DNA of 64,000 nucleotides from CAUZIZ01 sp965219005 (GCA_965219005.1 CBDCMS010000004.1:2294001-2358000), one strand, 5' to 3'; positions 25,568 to 35,605 are shown, counted from the first letter of the stretch. Program-made: numbers and translations. The notes: generated by a model not told the origin, from the sequence alone.

Positions 25568-28500
25568 TCAGTCGATGTAGACGAAGGCGGCTGAATTAAA
25601 GAGTGTGTGGCAGAACTTGGCCAACACTTGTCGACGATGGTCATCGCGATCCGTCAAGGACTCTGAAGCCGCTTCGAAAGATTCCAGGCTGATCTGTCTC
25701 TCCTCGCCGGTGGGGGGCCGGCTCAAAGTAACCCAATAAACTCGCTCGATCTGGTCTGCAAGGTTTTCTCCCACTTCCATTCTGACCCGTTCCGCCACAG
25801 AATCTGCCAGCCGGCGGATGGTAGAATCGTTCAGCAGGTGCAGCGCCTGAGGCGCCACGGTCGACTGTGCCCGGTCGACGCAGTTCGGACTCATCTGAGG
25901 GTAATCAAACAGATCGAGCGTGGTCGAAGAATTAAAACGGGGCTGCCGCAGATAGATACTTCGGCGCCACCCCGTGTCTCTCCGATAAGCCGTTGACAGC
26001 CCGTCGGCCCTCACAAGAATCGGATCGGGAGGACCATATTGCGATTCGTCCAGGCGACCACTAACCCAAAGAAGGCTATCCCGCAGTGCCTCTCCATCCA
26101 TTCTCCTGAGGGGCCACCTGGAAAGGAGACGGTTTTCTGGATCGAGCCGATCGTGCTCCGGGCGCACTCTAGAAGACTGGCGGTAAGTCCTGGATGTCAT
26201 CATCAACCGATGCATGACCTTGACACTCCATCCCCGCTTCACAAACTCCACGGCCAGCCAGTCCAAGAGATCGGGGTGGGTGGGACGAGCCCCCGATCTC
26301 CCGAAATTTCCCAAGGTCTCTACAATCCCCCGGCCGAAGTGGTACCTCCAGATCCGATTCACCATCACCCGAGCGGTCAAGGGATTGTCCGGTTTCACCA
26401 ACCACTTGGCCAGAGCTAGACGTCTTCCGGTCTTCTTGGATCCCGGCCAGGGCGGTTTCACCTCAAAAGGTGTTCTCCCATCGGTCAACGCGGAGGGGAC
26501 GCCGGGACCGACCAAGCGACCCGGGCTAGAGTACTCTCCCCTTTTAAGTAGGTAGGTGGGAGAGGGCGCTCCCCGATCCCAAAGCGCGCGGATGTGGGGC
26601 TCCGCCCCTTGCTCGTACTGCAGCCAGGCAATCTGTCGCTCCACCTCCTCGGCCTCTCGCCGATAGGCAACATCCATTTCCTTGAGTTCATTTGGACTGA
26701 CGGCCAACAACAGGGAATACTCTTTCGCCAGAGCCTTTTGCCTCTCACTGTATTTCTCTTCCGGAGTGACTATTAGTTCCTTCATTTCTTTGTAGAGATC
26801 ACCGGAGAAACGAGAGAGACGTTGCTCCCGAAGTCTCTGCTTCAGGGGTTTGGCCTTGTCATCTAGGACCGCTTGCAGCTTCTTGATTTCCCCCTCCAAG
26901 TTCTGATTCTTGGCCTTCCGCTCCTTTTCCTCCTCCAATAGTCGGATGGGGTTGGTCATCGGTCGGACGTAGGGCAGAACCCTCTGTTCGAACTTGACCA
27001 CTTCGCTGACGGGAGTACCCGCCAACCAGTCGAACTCGTCTAGAGCTCCCTTTAAGACATCGGCCAGCCGGTAGTAATCCCTTTGAGGGATGGGGTCGAA
27101 CTTATGGCTGTGACATCGTGCACACTGAAGGGTCATTCCCAAAATGCCAGTGCTCAGGATTTCAATCTCGTCCGCGATGACGTCGAAGCGGTCCTCCACA
27201 AAGCTGAGCTCGTACCCAGTGCCGTCAGGTCCCATACGCAGAAAGCCGGTGGCAACGAGATTTTCCACCATCTCCTCGGTGATCACCGGTGCGGTCTCGT
27301 AATCGAGAAGCTCATCTCCAGCGATCTGTTCCAGAAGAAAACGATCGTAGGGTTTGTCCGCATTCAGCGAGCGGATGACGTAATCCCGGTAGCGCCAAGC
27401 GTTCTTCCTGGCTGGCCCGTTGACATTGACCTTTCCCCCTTCGTGATCGGAGTAACCCGCCAGGTCCAGCCAGTAACGCCCCCAACGTTCCCCATAGCGG
27501 GAGGACTCCAACAAGCGGTCGATGAGTCGCTCGTAGGCCTGAGGGTTTCGGTCCCGAAGAAATCGCTGGACTTCAGAAGGCTCCGGGGGCAGGCCCGTTA
27601 GATCCAAGGCGGCTCGTCGGATCAGAGTCAAGCGATCCGCTTCCGGCGAGAGAGAAAGGCCCTGGACCTCCAGCTTCCGAAGCACAAAAGCATCGATGGG
27701 ATTCGAGACCTGTTCTTCATGCTCGACTGAGGGAGGTTCAACCTGCTCGGGCGGCTGAAAGGCCCAAAACTGTCGGTCCTCGTCAGAAACCAAAGGATCG
27801 GGGCCGTGTCCGGCAACATCGGGCTTGATGTCTTTCTCTGGAGCGCCTTCCAGAATCCATTGTTCGAGTTTTGCCAGATCCGTTTCCGAAACAGGCGTCA
27901 CGCCCACTTCGAAGAGTCTCTTATTGGGAGGCATAGCGCCGGAGCGAATCTTTTGAACCATCAGACTCGCCTCGGGTTTTCCGGGGATCAGTGCGGGCCC
28001 CGACTTCCCTCCGCGCAGCATCGAGGCGCTGGTCCTGAGATCCAAGTCGTTTCCTTGCCGACGTAGGCCGTGGCAGGTGGTGCAGTGGCGAAGTATGATC
28101 GGAATGATGTCATGTTGATTCAGCGATTGGTCAGCCAGCTCCCCCTCTGATTCACGCGCTAGGCCCTGCTCGATCCAAGCCCGGATCGCTTTCTTCTGTG
28201 CCTCCGGGATGCTCCCTTCCCGATCGGGGGGCATCGCACCATTCTGGATCAACTGATAGAGCTTGCTCTCCTCGGCCTTTCCTGGAACAACAACCGGACC
28301 GGACTCGCTCCCTTTCATCACCGCTTCTAGCTGGGTCAGGTTGAGCTCCTTTACCATCAGCTCTGAGCCATGGCAGCGAACACAGTGATTTTCGAAGATA
28401 GGCAAAATCTCGGTCTCGAAGACTTGCGCCGGCGCCGGGCCGGAAGGTGATTGCGTGTCTGTCTGCTGCGTGCTGGCGGAAGCCTTCGAGCCCCAGAGAA

Positions 28501-28597
28501 AGAAGAATACACTCAGCAGCAAGCCCAGATTGCTCAATGGAGGCACCCAGCCCGCAATGGGGTATCTGATTTTCCTTGTCTGCCTTAGGATCATCAC
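25568..28597 (-). CDS. PSD1/PSCyt1 protein with two haem-binding cytochrome domains
   Basis: 1009 residues with an N-terminal hydrophobic export segment. Two PSCyt1 domains follow, with CVRCH near residue 70 and CTTCH near 173; then a coupling segment, DUF1549 (LTGLPPEPSEVQRFL, YGERWGRYWLDLAGYSDHEGG, CARCHSHKFDPIPQ) and DUF1553 (NPLTARVMVNRIWRYHFGRG, GEALRDSLLW, STVAPQALHLLNDS). A coiled stretch rich in lysine and glutamate (about 540-640) lies between the two DUFs. The first gene in a block with DUF1501, M24 and TIM-barrel genes. The ending FCHTLFNSAAFVYID is the normal family terminus, in contrast to the frame-shifted end of the paralogue at 16259. Confidence 0.87.
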   Translation of the reverse strand: MMILRQTRKIRYPIAGWVPPLSNLGLLLSVFFFLWGSKASASTQQTDTQSPSGPAPAQVFETEILPIFENHCVRCHGSELMVKELNLTQLEAVMKGSESGPVVVPGKAEESKLYQLIQNGAMPPDREGSIPEAQKKAIRAWIEQGLARESEGELADQSLNQHDIIPIILRHCTTCHGLRRQGNDLDLRTSASMLRGGKSGPALIPGKPEASLMVQKIRSGAMPPNKRLFEVGVTPVSETDLAKLEQWILEGAPEKDIKPDVAGHGPDPLVSDEDRQFWAFQPPEQVEPPSVEHEEQVSNPIDAFVLRKLEVQGLSLSPEADRLTLIRRAALDLTGLPPEPSEVQRFLRDRNPQAYERLIDRLLESSRYGERWGRYWLDLAGYSDHEGGKVNVNGPARKNAWRYRDYVIRSLNADKPYDRFLLEQIAGDELLDYETAPVITEEMVENLVATGFLRMGPDGTGYELSFVEDRFDVIADEIEILSTGILGMTLQCARCHSHKFDPIPQRDYYRLADVLKGALDEFDWLAGTPVSEVVKFEQRVLPYVRPMTNPIRLLEEEKERKAKNQNLEGEIKKLQAVLDDKAKPLKQRLREQRLSRFSGDLYKEMKELIVTPEEKYSERQKALAKEYSLLLAVSPNELKEMDVAYRREAEEVERQIAWLQYEQGAEPHIRALWDRGAPSPTYLLKRGEYSSPGRLVGPGVPSALTDGRTPFEVKPPWPGSKKTGRRLALAKWLVKPDNPLTARVMVNRIWRYHFGRGIVETLGNFGRSGARPTHPDLLDWLAVEFVKRGWSVKVMHRLMMTSRTYRQSSRVRPEHDRLDPENRLLSRWPLRRMDGEALRDSLLWVSGRLDESQYGPPDPILVRADGLSTAYRRDTGWRRSIYLRQPRFNSSTTLDLFDYPQMSPNCVDRAQSTVAPQALHLLNDSTIRRLADSVAERVRMEVGENLADQIERVYWVTLSRPPTGEERQISLESFEAASESLTDRDDHRRQVLAKFCHTLFNSAAFVYID

Positions 28598-29273
28598 TCA
28601 GTGGAGTGTACTGTTTAAAGTGACACTAGCCAAGCCAGCCTTTCGGGTGGCTGGGACCGTTTCCGGCCTGCTTTGTCTGCCTGGGCCCTCGCTGGCTCCG
28701 AGCCCCTGATCCGGACTGCCCGGCAAACCAGTTCGCGTGCGGTTTGTGATGAAGGATGTGGGCCCTTACTCGCTCAGGTTCAGGTAGAAAGGATCTGGGG
28801 AGATGAGATTGTAAGAGCCCAGATCTGACCGTACAAACAGTGTCAGAGTAGATCGTCTCTGACCGGCCGCTTTCGCGGACATTCAAGTTTCCCGCGGAAA
28901 CGTCGAATGGGCTGCGCTGAGATTGCAGAAAACCAGAGACGCCTTCCGCTGAGTTCTTCGAACCAGTTGAGGACAACCTGAAGTCAGGTCGTCACGTGAT
29001 GCAAAATAGAAAGCACCGATCTCCCGGAATAAAAGAATCTCTCTAACAGCATCTTCCCGGGTGCTGGAATCGCCCATCCGAATCGGTCATGCTATTAATC
29101 CAGCTTCGATGGTGCGGATCCGTAAAATGGCCAGTTCCCAAAGTTGGCAAGTACCGAGAACTTCAGCATTCGGGCTTCTACAGCAGAAACTGGGTAGAGC
29201 TGGCCGAAGTCATAGAGGACGAGCTGAAGGAGATTCCGGGGACTGAAGACGACTGCTAGAGGAGGAGAGGATC
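28598..29273. other. 676-bp gap with repeat and gene scraps
   Basis: No intact gene. It contains a dispersed repeat (28804-28915), a ten-residue scrap of kinase C-terminus on the reverse strand (VVLNWFEEL at 28951-28980), and on the + strand an open tail ending at 29262 (VPKVGKYRELQHSGFYSRN, then WVELAEVIEDELKEI) that looks protein-coding but is not one I recognise. Confidence 0.4.
28804..28915 (+). repeat. dispersed repeat, copy A
   Basis: About 110 bp including GCCCAGATCTGACCGTACAA and CAGTGTCAGAGTAGATCG, then a CCGCTTTCGCGGACATTC part and GAAACGTCGAATG. A second copy lies at 61244-61325 and resumes at 62558-62595, on either side of an IS30 element. Confidence 0.7.
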
Positions 29274-30893
29274 ATGATCAAACTAGTCGCTCTGTCCACG
29301 CTGCTTGTAGTGGCGCTCGGAGCCTGCGGAGATTTCCGTCAACCCTGGCGATTGAAATCGGCAGCCGACTGGCGTGAGGCCAGCGACTCTGCCCAGGGCG
29401 TCGCGGTAGGCGAAGGTGGATTGGTGTTGGAGGGTGCCTCCGAGGGTTCCTGGACGAGCGGATGGCACGACTGGTCGGGTCCGATCGAATCGGCTCGTGT
29501 GACGACGACCGCTCGGTTGGACCTGTTCGGTGCCAAGACCATCGAGGTGCTGGTCGATGGCTCGGAGAAACCTTTCACGGACGCCAAAGGGATCCCCCAC
29601 GATTGGTATGGACGATGCATGATTGCCATCCTCGATGAGAATCGTTGGGTCATGGCCTTCCGGTCTGGAGTCGACCACATCTCCTGGGACGACTGGGACG
29701 CAATTCACATCCTCACCTCCTCCGATGAGGGGAGGACCTGGGGGGGACTGAATCGTTGGTTCGATGGCACGCCCATTGACGGCATGCCTTATGACGACGG
29801 CTACACCCACAGCGAGCCAGGCCTGTTCCGAATGCCCAGCGGAGACCTGATTCTCCAGTTTTGGCGCACCTCCTACAGTACCGGCACTAAGCAGCTGCGC
29901 TCTCAGGACCTGGGAAAGACCTGGGATCTGGATATCGATCGGATCAGCGTCGAAGGCGTGGTGGGCGCTGATGATGACCGGGCGTTTGGGACCGAGGATT
30001 ACTTCGTCGATCCGGAGAACCCCACTCACGTGTACATGGCGTTTCAGTACTATAAATATGACTCTCAGGCGGGTACCTTGCTGGCGCGCTCCACCGACGA
30101 TGGCAAGTCCTATTCCTTTCTCAGCTGGATTGGTCCCTTGTCGGACGAGAAGCAGCCTCAGAGCGGAGCCACTTATGAGCCAGCGATCGAGTATGTGGGC
30201 AATCGGACGATCGTAGCGATCCTTCGGGACGGAGCCGGCAATCGGCATACCTGGCAAACCATCAGCACCGACATGGGTGCCACCTTCGCCCCCCTGGAAG
30301 AGATCTCGCCCAAGATCAACGGCGGCGTTCCCAACGGTCTCTGGCAAAGAGCTCGGATATACAAGGAAAGCAATCCCTATTTTCAGCACAACAATGTGTT
30401 GGATTACAGCAGAGCGGAGGGGCGTCTCTGGGGCTTCGGCATTCACAGCATGGGAGGGGGCTATACCCGCAAGCCCGTCGTTTATTGGTCGGACGATAAC
30501 GGCAGCTCCTGGCAGGGTCCGGAACTGCTGCATGGCCCCATGCATCCCGGAACGGACACCGGTTACGGCGATATCAAGCGGCGCGTCGACAACACGTTCG
30601 TGGCGGCGGCCTACTATGCCGACAGGGAATCAGATGTGGCCGATCTAGAGCAGTACACCTTTGGCGGCGCCAGGGGTAGGCTACTCCTGGAAAGCGACAG
30701 CGACGGCGACGGAAACCCAGAGGCAGAATCGGGCTGGTACGAAGTTCTTGATGGTGACAACGCCTTCTCGGTATCCTCGTTGCCCGGCAGTCGCTGGAGG
30801 GTGACCCTCCGATTGAGCGGCAGCAACACCGATCAAAAAACCGCGATCAGCCATATCGAAATTGCTCCAGGCGAGGCTGGAGATACCAAATAG
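29274..30893 (+). CDS. BNR-repeat lipoprotein (sialidase-like)
   Basis: 539 residues. The N-terminus MIKLVALSTLLVVALGACGD is a lipoprotein signal with lipobox LGAC. A short beta domain (about 25-105) precedes a propeller with Asp boxes SSDEGRTW, SQDLGKTW, STDDGKSY, STDMGATF and SDDNGSSW. The C-terminal 60 residues form another small beta domain containing an acidic DSDGDGNPEAESG stretch, a possible calcium-binding loop. AGGAGGAGAGG precedes the ATG. Unlike its paralogues it is lipid-anchored rather than Tat-exported. Specificity unknown. Confidence 0.82.
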   Translation: MIKLVALSTLLVVALGACGDFRQPWRLKSAADWREASDSAQGVAVGEGGLVLEGASEGSWTSGWHDWSGPIESARVTTTARLDLFGAKTIEVLVDGSEKPFTDAKGIPHDWYGRCMIAILDENRWVMAFRSGVDHISWDDWDAIHILTSSDEGRTWGGLNRWFDGTPIDGMPYDDGYTHSEPGLFRMPSGDLILQFWRTSYSTGTKQLRSQDLGKTWDLDIDRISVEGVVGADDDRAFGTEDYFVDPENPTHVYMAFQYYKYDSQAGTLLARSTDDGKSYSFLSWIGPLSDEKQPQSGATYEPAIEYVGNRTIVAILRDGAGNRHTWQTISTDMGATFAPLEEISPKINGGVPNGLWQRARIYKESNPYFQHNNVLDYSRAEGRLWGFGIHSMGGGYTRKPVVYWSDDNGSSWQGPELLHGPMHPGTDTGYGDIKRRVDNTFVAAAYYADRESDVADLEQYTFGGARGRLLLESDSDGDGNPEAESGWYEVLDGDNAFSVSSLPGSRWRVTLRLSGSNTDQKTAISHIEIAPGEAGDTK

Positions 30894-30903
30894 GAAATCG
30901 GGT

Positions 30904-30980
30904 CGTAGCGGTAGTCTCCAGGCTGCCGTGCCTCGAGCCAAAAAAGAAGCAGCACACGTCGGCTGGAGACCGAAGCTACG
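30904..30980. repeat. inverted repeat element (77 bp)
   Basis: Arms of 18 bp, CGTAGCGGTAGTCTCCAG (30904-30921) and CTGGAGACCGAAGCTACG (30963-30980), pair at 14 of 18 positions. One arm recurs as CTGGAGACCGCCGCTAC at 63344-63360. It follows a gene end and is probably a REP-type hairpin. Confidence 0.5.
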
Positions 30981-31918
30981 TCCAAGTTTCAAGTCAGTCT
31001 CGCCCCTACCGTGCTGGATCATTCAGGAAGAAACTGTTTCCTCCAGGGCAGGTACTGCTGATTCATGGAAGCCTGAAGCGCAAGCGAGGGGTTGGGGAGC
31101 GCCACAAATCTTCCCGACTGGGTGCTTGCCTGCATTTCAGGTCCAAGACCCTCTCGTGGACCCCGAAAAGCCGTACTCCAACAGATGAGTGGCGTGGAGT
31201 CGGAGATAACTAATGGTTCATGAGGTACTTGCAAGTATTGTCGAGGCGAGAATAGAAGGGCATTACAAGAGGATTCAGGCACCAGTAGGAAGCAGAAAGG
31301 ACGAGGATAGCTCAGCAAAACCGATGGATTGGGGAATCAGTATGAGGCCGCATTTGCAAACGCCCAGCCGGTCCCTCTGATTAATCTTGTCTTATGGTGG
31401 GAAGGCAGTCTCCGGAGTAGGAAGGATTGTCGGACCTGTGCCGTGTTCTTCACCTGTACGGGCTAGGATGTCCCTCCCCACCAGGGGTATCGGCACAAAG
31501 GTACCTTCGCACACAATCGACAGATCTTGGGGGGGCATCGATCCAGTGATTAAGTAAGAAGCGCGGCAGGGGGTGGAAAGGCCGATCGACGCGAATCCTC
31601 TTCTGGTCGCCCTCGGAGTTGGTCGAGCCACTGGCCCCAAGCAATCCTGAACGGAGGTTATGGAAGAATCTATAACCTTTGTTTCCGCAATGAGATAGGC
31701 TCGTACGCTCAGGAAAGGTCCTCCTCTTCAAGCTTATAGCATAACTTAACAGCGTATTGGGGCGATTCTCCCTACGATACGGAGCCTCGATTCAAGCGCC
31801 AATACCCTGTCGCCTGAGTCTCTCCACCCTGGGAACCGGTTGAGCTTGATGGCATCGTAGGCTAGTACTATCGTCGACCGATCCTACCAATTCGAAGCGA
31901 GACTCAAAGGAGGATGAG
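30981..31918. other. 938-bp gap, no supported gene
   Basis: Several short frames exist on both strands; a reverse-strand pair around 31392-31731 has protein-like composition (SMPPQDLSIVCEGTFVPI) but I do not recognise it. A 23-bp string at 31415-31437 is repeated inverted at 10851-10873. Confidence 0.35.
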
Positions 31919-32083
31919 ATGGAGCAGAGTGCCGGTACTCCAGATTCGGTGTCGGCCGTCCAAGAGGTTATGGAGCCATGGAACCGGGCACGTCTAGAAG
32001 GTGACTGGGAGGCACTCTTGGCCATGTGCCACGACAAACCCAGTTGGGGCACTAGCATTTCCATGCGCTGCAGCGAATTCTGA
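31919..32083 (+). pseudogene. truncated SnoaL/DUF4440-like (NTF2-fold) ORF
   Basis: 54 codons after AAAGGAGGATGAG. The product MEQSAGTPDSVSAVQEVMEP, then WNRARLEGDWEALLAMCHD, resembles the first two helices of SnoaL-like/DUF4440 proteins, normally about 130-150 residues. The similarity stops at CHD and a stop follows shortly. It ends eight bases before the start of the next lipoprotein gene, so it may now act only as a leader ORF. Confidence 0.5.
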
Positions 32084-32090
32084 AAATCAA

Positions 32091-33686
32091 ATGCGCTTGC
32101 ACCCGATTGCATCTCGGTTTTTGCCAGTTCTCTCGATCATCGTCCTTCTTGGGTCTCTTACTTTGCCGATTATGTCGTGCGGCGGGGAAAACTCTGAGAG
32201 GTCTGAGACAATCCTCCGAGTAGGCTCAGCGAAACAGCTGTTTATCGACAACTTGCTGATTTCGAGGGCTCAGAACGTCATTTTGACCATGAATCCACCC
32301 GTGAAGACATACGAACGCAACATCATCCCTGACTCTCCCTGGGAAGATCTCGGACTGAGCTCTCACAACACGGTCCTTGAAGACGAAGGCGTCTACAAAA
32401 TGTGGTACGGAGCCCACTTGTTTGAGGATGAGAGCGAAGCCCAACCGGAAGTCCTCGACGGCGAGGCTTTACATACCTATGTGTATGAGCATCTACGGCA
32501 ATTTGTCTGCTACGCCACATCCCGTGACGGTATTCACTGGGAAAAGCCGGAGTTGGCAGTGACCGCGTTTCGTGGTTCCAAGCAGAACAACATCGTCCTG
32601 ACCAACACGACTGGCACTGTTTTCCTTGACCCCAAGCAGTCGGATGGCAACCGGTTCAAGTATGCGGGTCGTATCGGTGGTGGCTTCGCTCTCTGGATCT
32701 GGGCTTCTCCCGATGGCCTTCGATGGAATCAGTATCTCGGCCGGCCCATTCTGAGCAGAGGTCCGTTCGATACACAGAACCAGGTTTTCTGGGACGACCG
32801 AATCGGAAAGTATGTCGCCTATGTCCGCCGCGGCAGCGACGGCATCAATAGCGCAGACTTGGCAAGTATCCCCTATTCGCAGGTCTTCGAACTGGCGGCG
32901 GATCCAACAAACCTGCGCAAGGTAGGGCGTTCAGAAAGCTCAGATCTCGGCCATTGGCCGGAAGACCCCAAGATCGTTCTCGCCTATGATAAGGACGACC
33001 CGGTGGAGTCGGATCACTACAATCCCTGCGTGATAAAGTACCCCTACGCCCCCGATGTCTACCTCATGTTCCCGAGTGCATTTTTCCACACTTCCAAGAA
33101 AGAGACTGGTAGCGACGGTGCGCTCGACATCCAACTGGCTACCAGCCGCGACGGTGTTCAATGGGACCGGCGCGAAAGACGTCCCTATGTTCGCCTTGGG
33201 ATCGAAGGGAGTGCGGATGGCGGTGCCATGTACATGACCGTCGGCATGTTGCGTCAGGGCGCAGAACTGTGGATGTACTATACGGGCTACCAGCCGCGCC
33301 ATGGGGCCTATGATTTCAGAAAGGCAAAAAGGTTGGGCGTTGTGAGTCGCCTGGTGCAGCGCCTGGACGGTTTCGTCTCGGCCGACGCGGCCTGGAACGG
33401 CGGACAATTGACCACAGTACCTATGGTATTCGAGGGCAAACACCTGATCCTCAACGTGGATACGGGTGCTCTCGGTTCGGCGCGTGTCGAGCTTCTGGAT
33501 GAGCAGGGTCGCGTCATCCCGGGTTTTGGCCAGAACGATTGCGCTTCAATCAACGGCAACTATGTGGAACGTCTGGTCAACTGGAAAGGAAAAGACGATC
33601 TGAGCGCCCTAGCGGGTAGAGTCGTACGGCTCCGATTCATCATGCGAAGCACCAAGCTCTATGCTTTCCAGTTTGTCCGCGAATGA
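32091..33686 (+). CDS. lipoprotein with GH32/GH43-like five-bladed propeller
   Basis: 531 residues from the ATG at 32091. The signal ends in lipobox IMSC-GG, indicating a membrane-anchored lipoprotein. The core shows features shared with two other proteins here: VGSAKQLFIDNLLISRAQNV near the start, CYATSRDGIHWEKPEL, WASPDGLRW and a C-terminal LRFIMRSTKLYAFQFV. These SxDGxxW strings and the overall layout resemble glycoside-hydrolase-like five-bladed propellers of planctomycetes and acidobacteria; no activity is established. Paralogues: 34029-35525 and 44740-46335. Confidence 0.7.
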   Translation: MRLHPIASRFLPVLSIIVLLGSLTLPIMSCGGENSERSETILRVGSAKQLFIDNLLISRAQNVILTMNPPVKTYERNIIPDSPWEDLGLSSHNTVLEDEGVYKMWYGAHLFEDESEAQPEVLDGEALHTYVYEHLRQFVCYATSRDGIHWEKPELAVTAFRGSKQNNIVLTNTTGTVFLDPKQSDGNRFKYAGRIGGGFALWIWASPDGLRWNQYLGRPILSRGPFDTQNQVFWDDRIGKYVAYVRRGSDGINSADLASIPYSQVFELAADPTNLRKVGRSESSDLGHWPEDPKIVLAYDKDDPVESDHYNPCVIKYPYAPDVYLMFPSAFFHTSKKETGSDGALDIQLATSRDGVQWDRRERRPYVRLGIEGSADGGAMYMTVGMLRQGAELWMYYTGYQPRHGAYDFRKAKRLGVVSRLVQRLDGFVSADAAWNGGQLTTVPMVFEGKHLILNVDTGALGSARVELLDEQGRVIPGFGQNDCASINGNYVERLVNWKGKDDLSALAGRVVRLRFIMRSTKLYAFQFVRE

Positions 33687-34028
33687 AGGGAAGTCAATAA
33701 GAGACCGCTTTTAGAGGTGGTGGGATTCGGGTTGGAAGACGGTCGTGGTCCTCAAGAACTCGATCCGGTTGGATTTCACCCCGAGTTGCTGATCAGCGGC
33801 GGGCAAAATGTCAAGCTTGCGATGGGGCAGACACTCTGCTGAGCAATTCGGAACTCCCCGCTGGACGACGCTCACGGTTGTTTTCGGCCTTTTCATCATC
33901 TATGTGGTTACTCCTCGCCGCGGGGCCACCTGACCCCACATGCCCGCCGACGCGGGCAATTCCTGCCGCGCGAGTGGTGCGGAATGTTAGGCTCGTGGGA
34001 AGTTGGAGTCTGAGTTAGAATCTGTCGC
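33687..34028. other. 342-bp gap, no supported gene
   Basis: Nothing recognisable; a GC-rich stretch near 33940-33990 has short palindromic strings (GCCGACGCGGGC). Confidence 0.3.
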
Positions 34029-35525
34029 ATGAAGAGATTCGCTTTTTCCTTTGTTTTGGTGCCCCTTTTCGCGTCCACTGCTTCGATCCTCTCCTCCGGC
34101 CTGCAGGAGCAATCGGATCCGCCGGAGGCGGTGGACGTGGGAAACCGGCTCGAACTCTTCGTGGACCATCATTTGATCGAGGAGCTTGATGGATTGAGTC
34201 TCCGGCTCCACCAGCCGCGGGAGGAGGAGAGAGTTCTTCACTTTGATCGGCCCTGGGAGGGCAACACACCCTTTCAGATCAGCGTCTTCCAGGATGGTGA
34301 GATCTTCCGGATGTACTATCGGGGAAGCAGCGCACCCGATTACGTCGTCGAGGGGCAGTTGGAGCCGGGAGAAAAGGTGGTGGCGGCTCACGTTAGGGCG
34401 GAGTGCTATGCCCAGAGCCGGGACGGCATCCACTGGGTCCGGCCCGCTCTATCACAGGTCGAGTTCCAAGGCTCGCGGGAAAACAATATCCTGGACTTGA
34501 AGGGCGCCACCCACTTCGTCCCTTTCAAGGATGCCAATCCCCAGGCGAGGGACGAGAATCGCTACAAGGCCGTGGGCTTCATCCGCCAGGGTGAGAAGAG
34601 GGGTCTGCTTCCCCTCTACTCCGACGATGCCATCCATTGGAAGTGGCTCCACCCGGAGCCGGTCATCACCGACGGTGCCTTCGACTCCCAGAACGTAGCC
34701 TTCTGGGACGGAGAACGAGGATTCTATGTGGCCCTCTACCGCGACTTCAAAAGCGGAGTCCGCACCCTCAAATATGCCACCTCGCGTGATTTCGTCAATT
34801 GGACTGCAGGTCAGTGGGTGGAATACCCGGATACTCCCCCCGAACACCTCTACACCAACGCCACGGTGCCCTACTTCCGGGCACCCCACATCTTTCTGGC
34901 CTTTCCCAAGCGGTTTGTGCCCTGGAGGGTTCCCCTACATCTTCAGGGAGGAGAGGGCCCCAACCGGACCGGGCTCTCCGACGCCGTCTTCATGACGAGC
35001 CGGGACGGCGTTCGCTGGCACCGCTTCGCGGAGGCCTTCATTCGTCCAGGCAGGGAGCGCCGCAACTGGATCCATCGGACCAATGCCGTGGGGCGGGGGA
35101 TTCTAGCCACGGGTCCGGATGAATTGTCGCTCTACCTGACTCGTCACTACACCTATCCCACGGCTCACGCGCTGCGCGTCAGTTTGAGACCCGACGGCTT
35201 CGTTTCGGTGCATGCCGGATACCCGGCGGGCGAGCTGATCACCAAGCCACTCATCTTCGAGGGCCGGGAGTTGATCCTGAACTATTCAACCTCGGCCGCC
35301 GGCAGCATCGAGGTGGAGCTCCAGGACGTGAACGGATATCCGGTTCCAGGCTTTTCACTCCAGGAGTCCATTCCCATCTGGGGAGACGAGATCGAGGGGC
35401 CGGCCCGCTGGAAGCGTAAGGCTAGCCGCACCGATCAGCGGGTTCTGGAGCGCCTCTCAGGCACCCCGGTGCGTCTCCGTTTCGTCATCACCGACGCAGA
35501 TCTTTATTCGATACAGTTTCGGTAG
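34029..35525 (+). CDS. secreted GH32/GH43-like five-bladed propeller protein
   Basis: 498 residues with a signal peptide (FAFSFVLVPLFASTASILSS). Shared family landmarks are VDVGNRLELFVDHHLIEELD, CYAQSRDGIHWVRPAL, LYSDDAIHWKW, FDSQNVAFWDGERGFYVALY and the ending VRLRFVITDADLYSIQFR. The common opening 'RxLFxDDHLIE' and the closing strand recur in the two paralogues of this window. It could bind or cleave a glycan, but I see no basis for a specific name. Confidence 0.72.
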   Translation: MKRFAFSFVLVPLFASTASILSSGLQEQSDPPEAVDVGNRLELFVDHHLIEELDGLSLRLHQPREEERVLHFDRPWEGNTPFQISVFQDGEIFRMYYRGSSAPDYVVEGQLEPGEKVVAAHVRAECYAQSRDGIHWVRPALSQVEFQGSRENNILDLKGATHFVPFKDANPQARDENRYKAVGFIRQGEKRGLLPLYSDDAIHWKWLHPEPVITDGAFDSQNVAFWDGERGFYVALYRDFKSGVRTLKYATSRDFVNWTAGQWVEYPDTPPEHLYTNATVPYFRAPHIFLAFPKRFVPWRVPLHLQGGEGPNRTGLSDAVFMTSRDGVRWHRFAEAFIRPGRERRNWIHRTNAVGRGILATGPDELSLYLTRHYTYPTAHALRVSLRPDGFVSVHAGYPAGELITKPLIFEGRELILNYSTSAAGSIEVELQDVNGYPVPGFSLQESIPIWGDEIEGPARWKRKASRTDQRVLERLSGTPVRLRFVITDADLYSIQFR

Positions 35526-35605
35526 ATTCCCATTTCTTTCTGGAGGCCCGGTAGGGAGAGCCGGACCTTCGGCTCGCGCGCAGCCTGAAGAGTGGAGCGA
35601 TCCGA

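Noticed and set aside
29283..30545. 420-codon reverse-strand ORF
   Set aside because: Antisense to the BNR lipoprotein gene with Asp boxes and lipobox.
31392..31731. Reverse-strand ORFs in the 31-kb gap
   Set aside because: Two overlapping frames with no recognisable domain, no ribosome binding site and no neighbour logic; could be a dead gene but unsupported.
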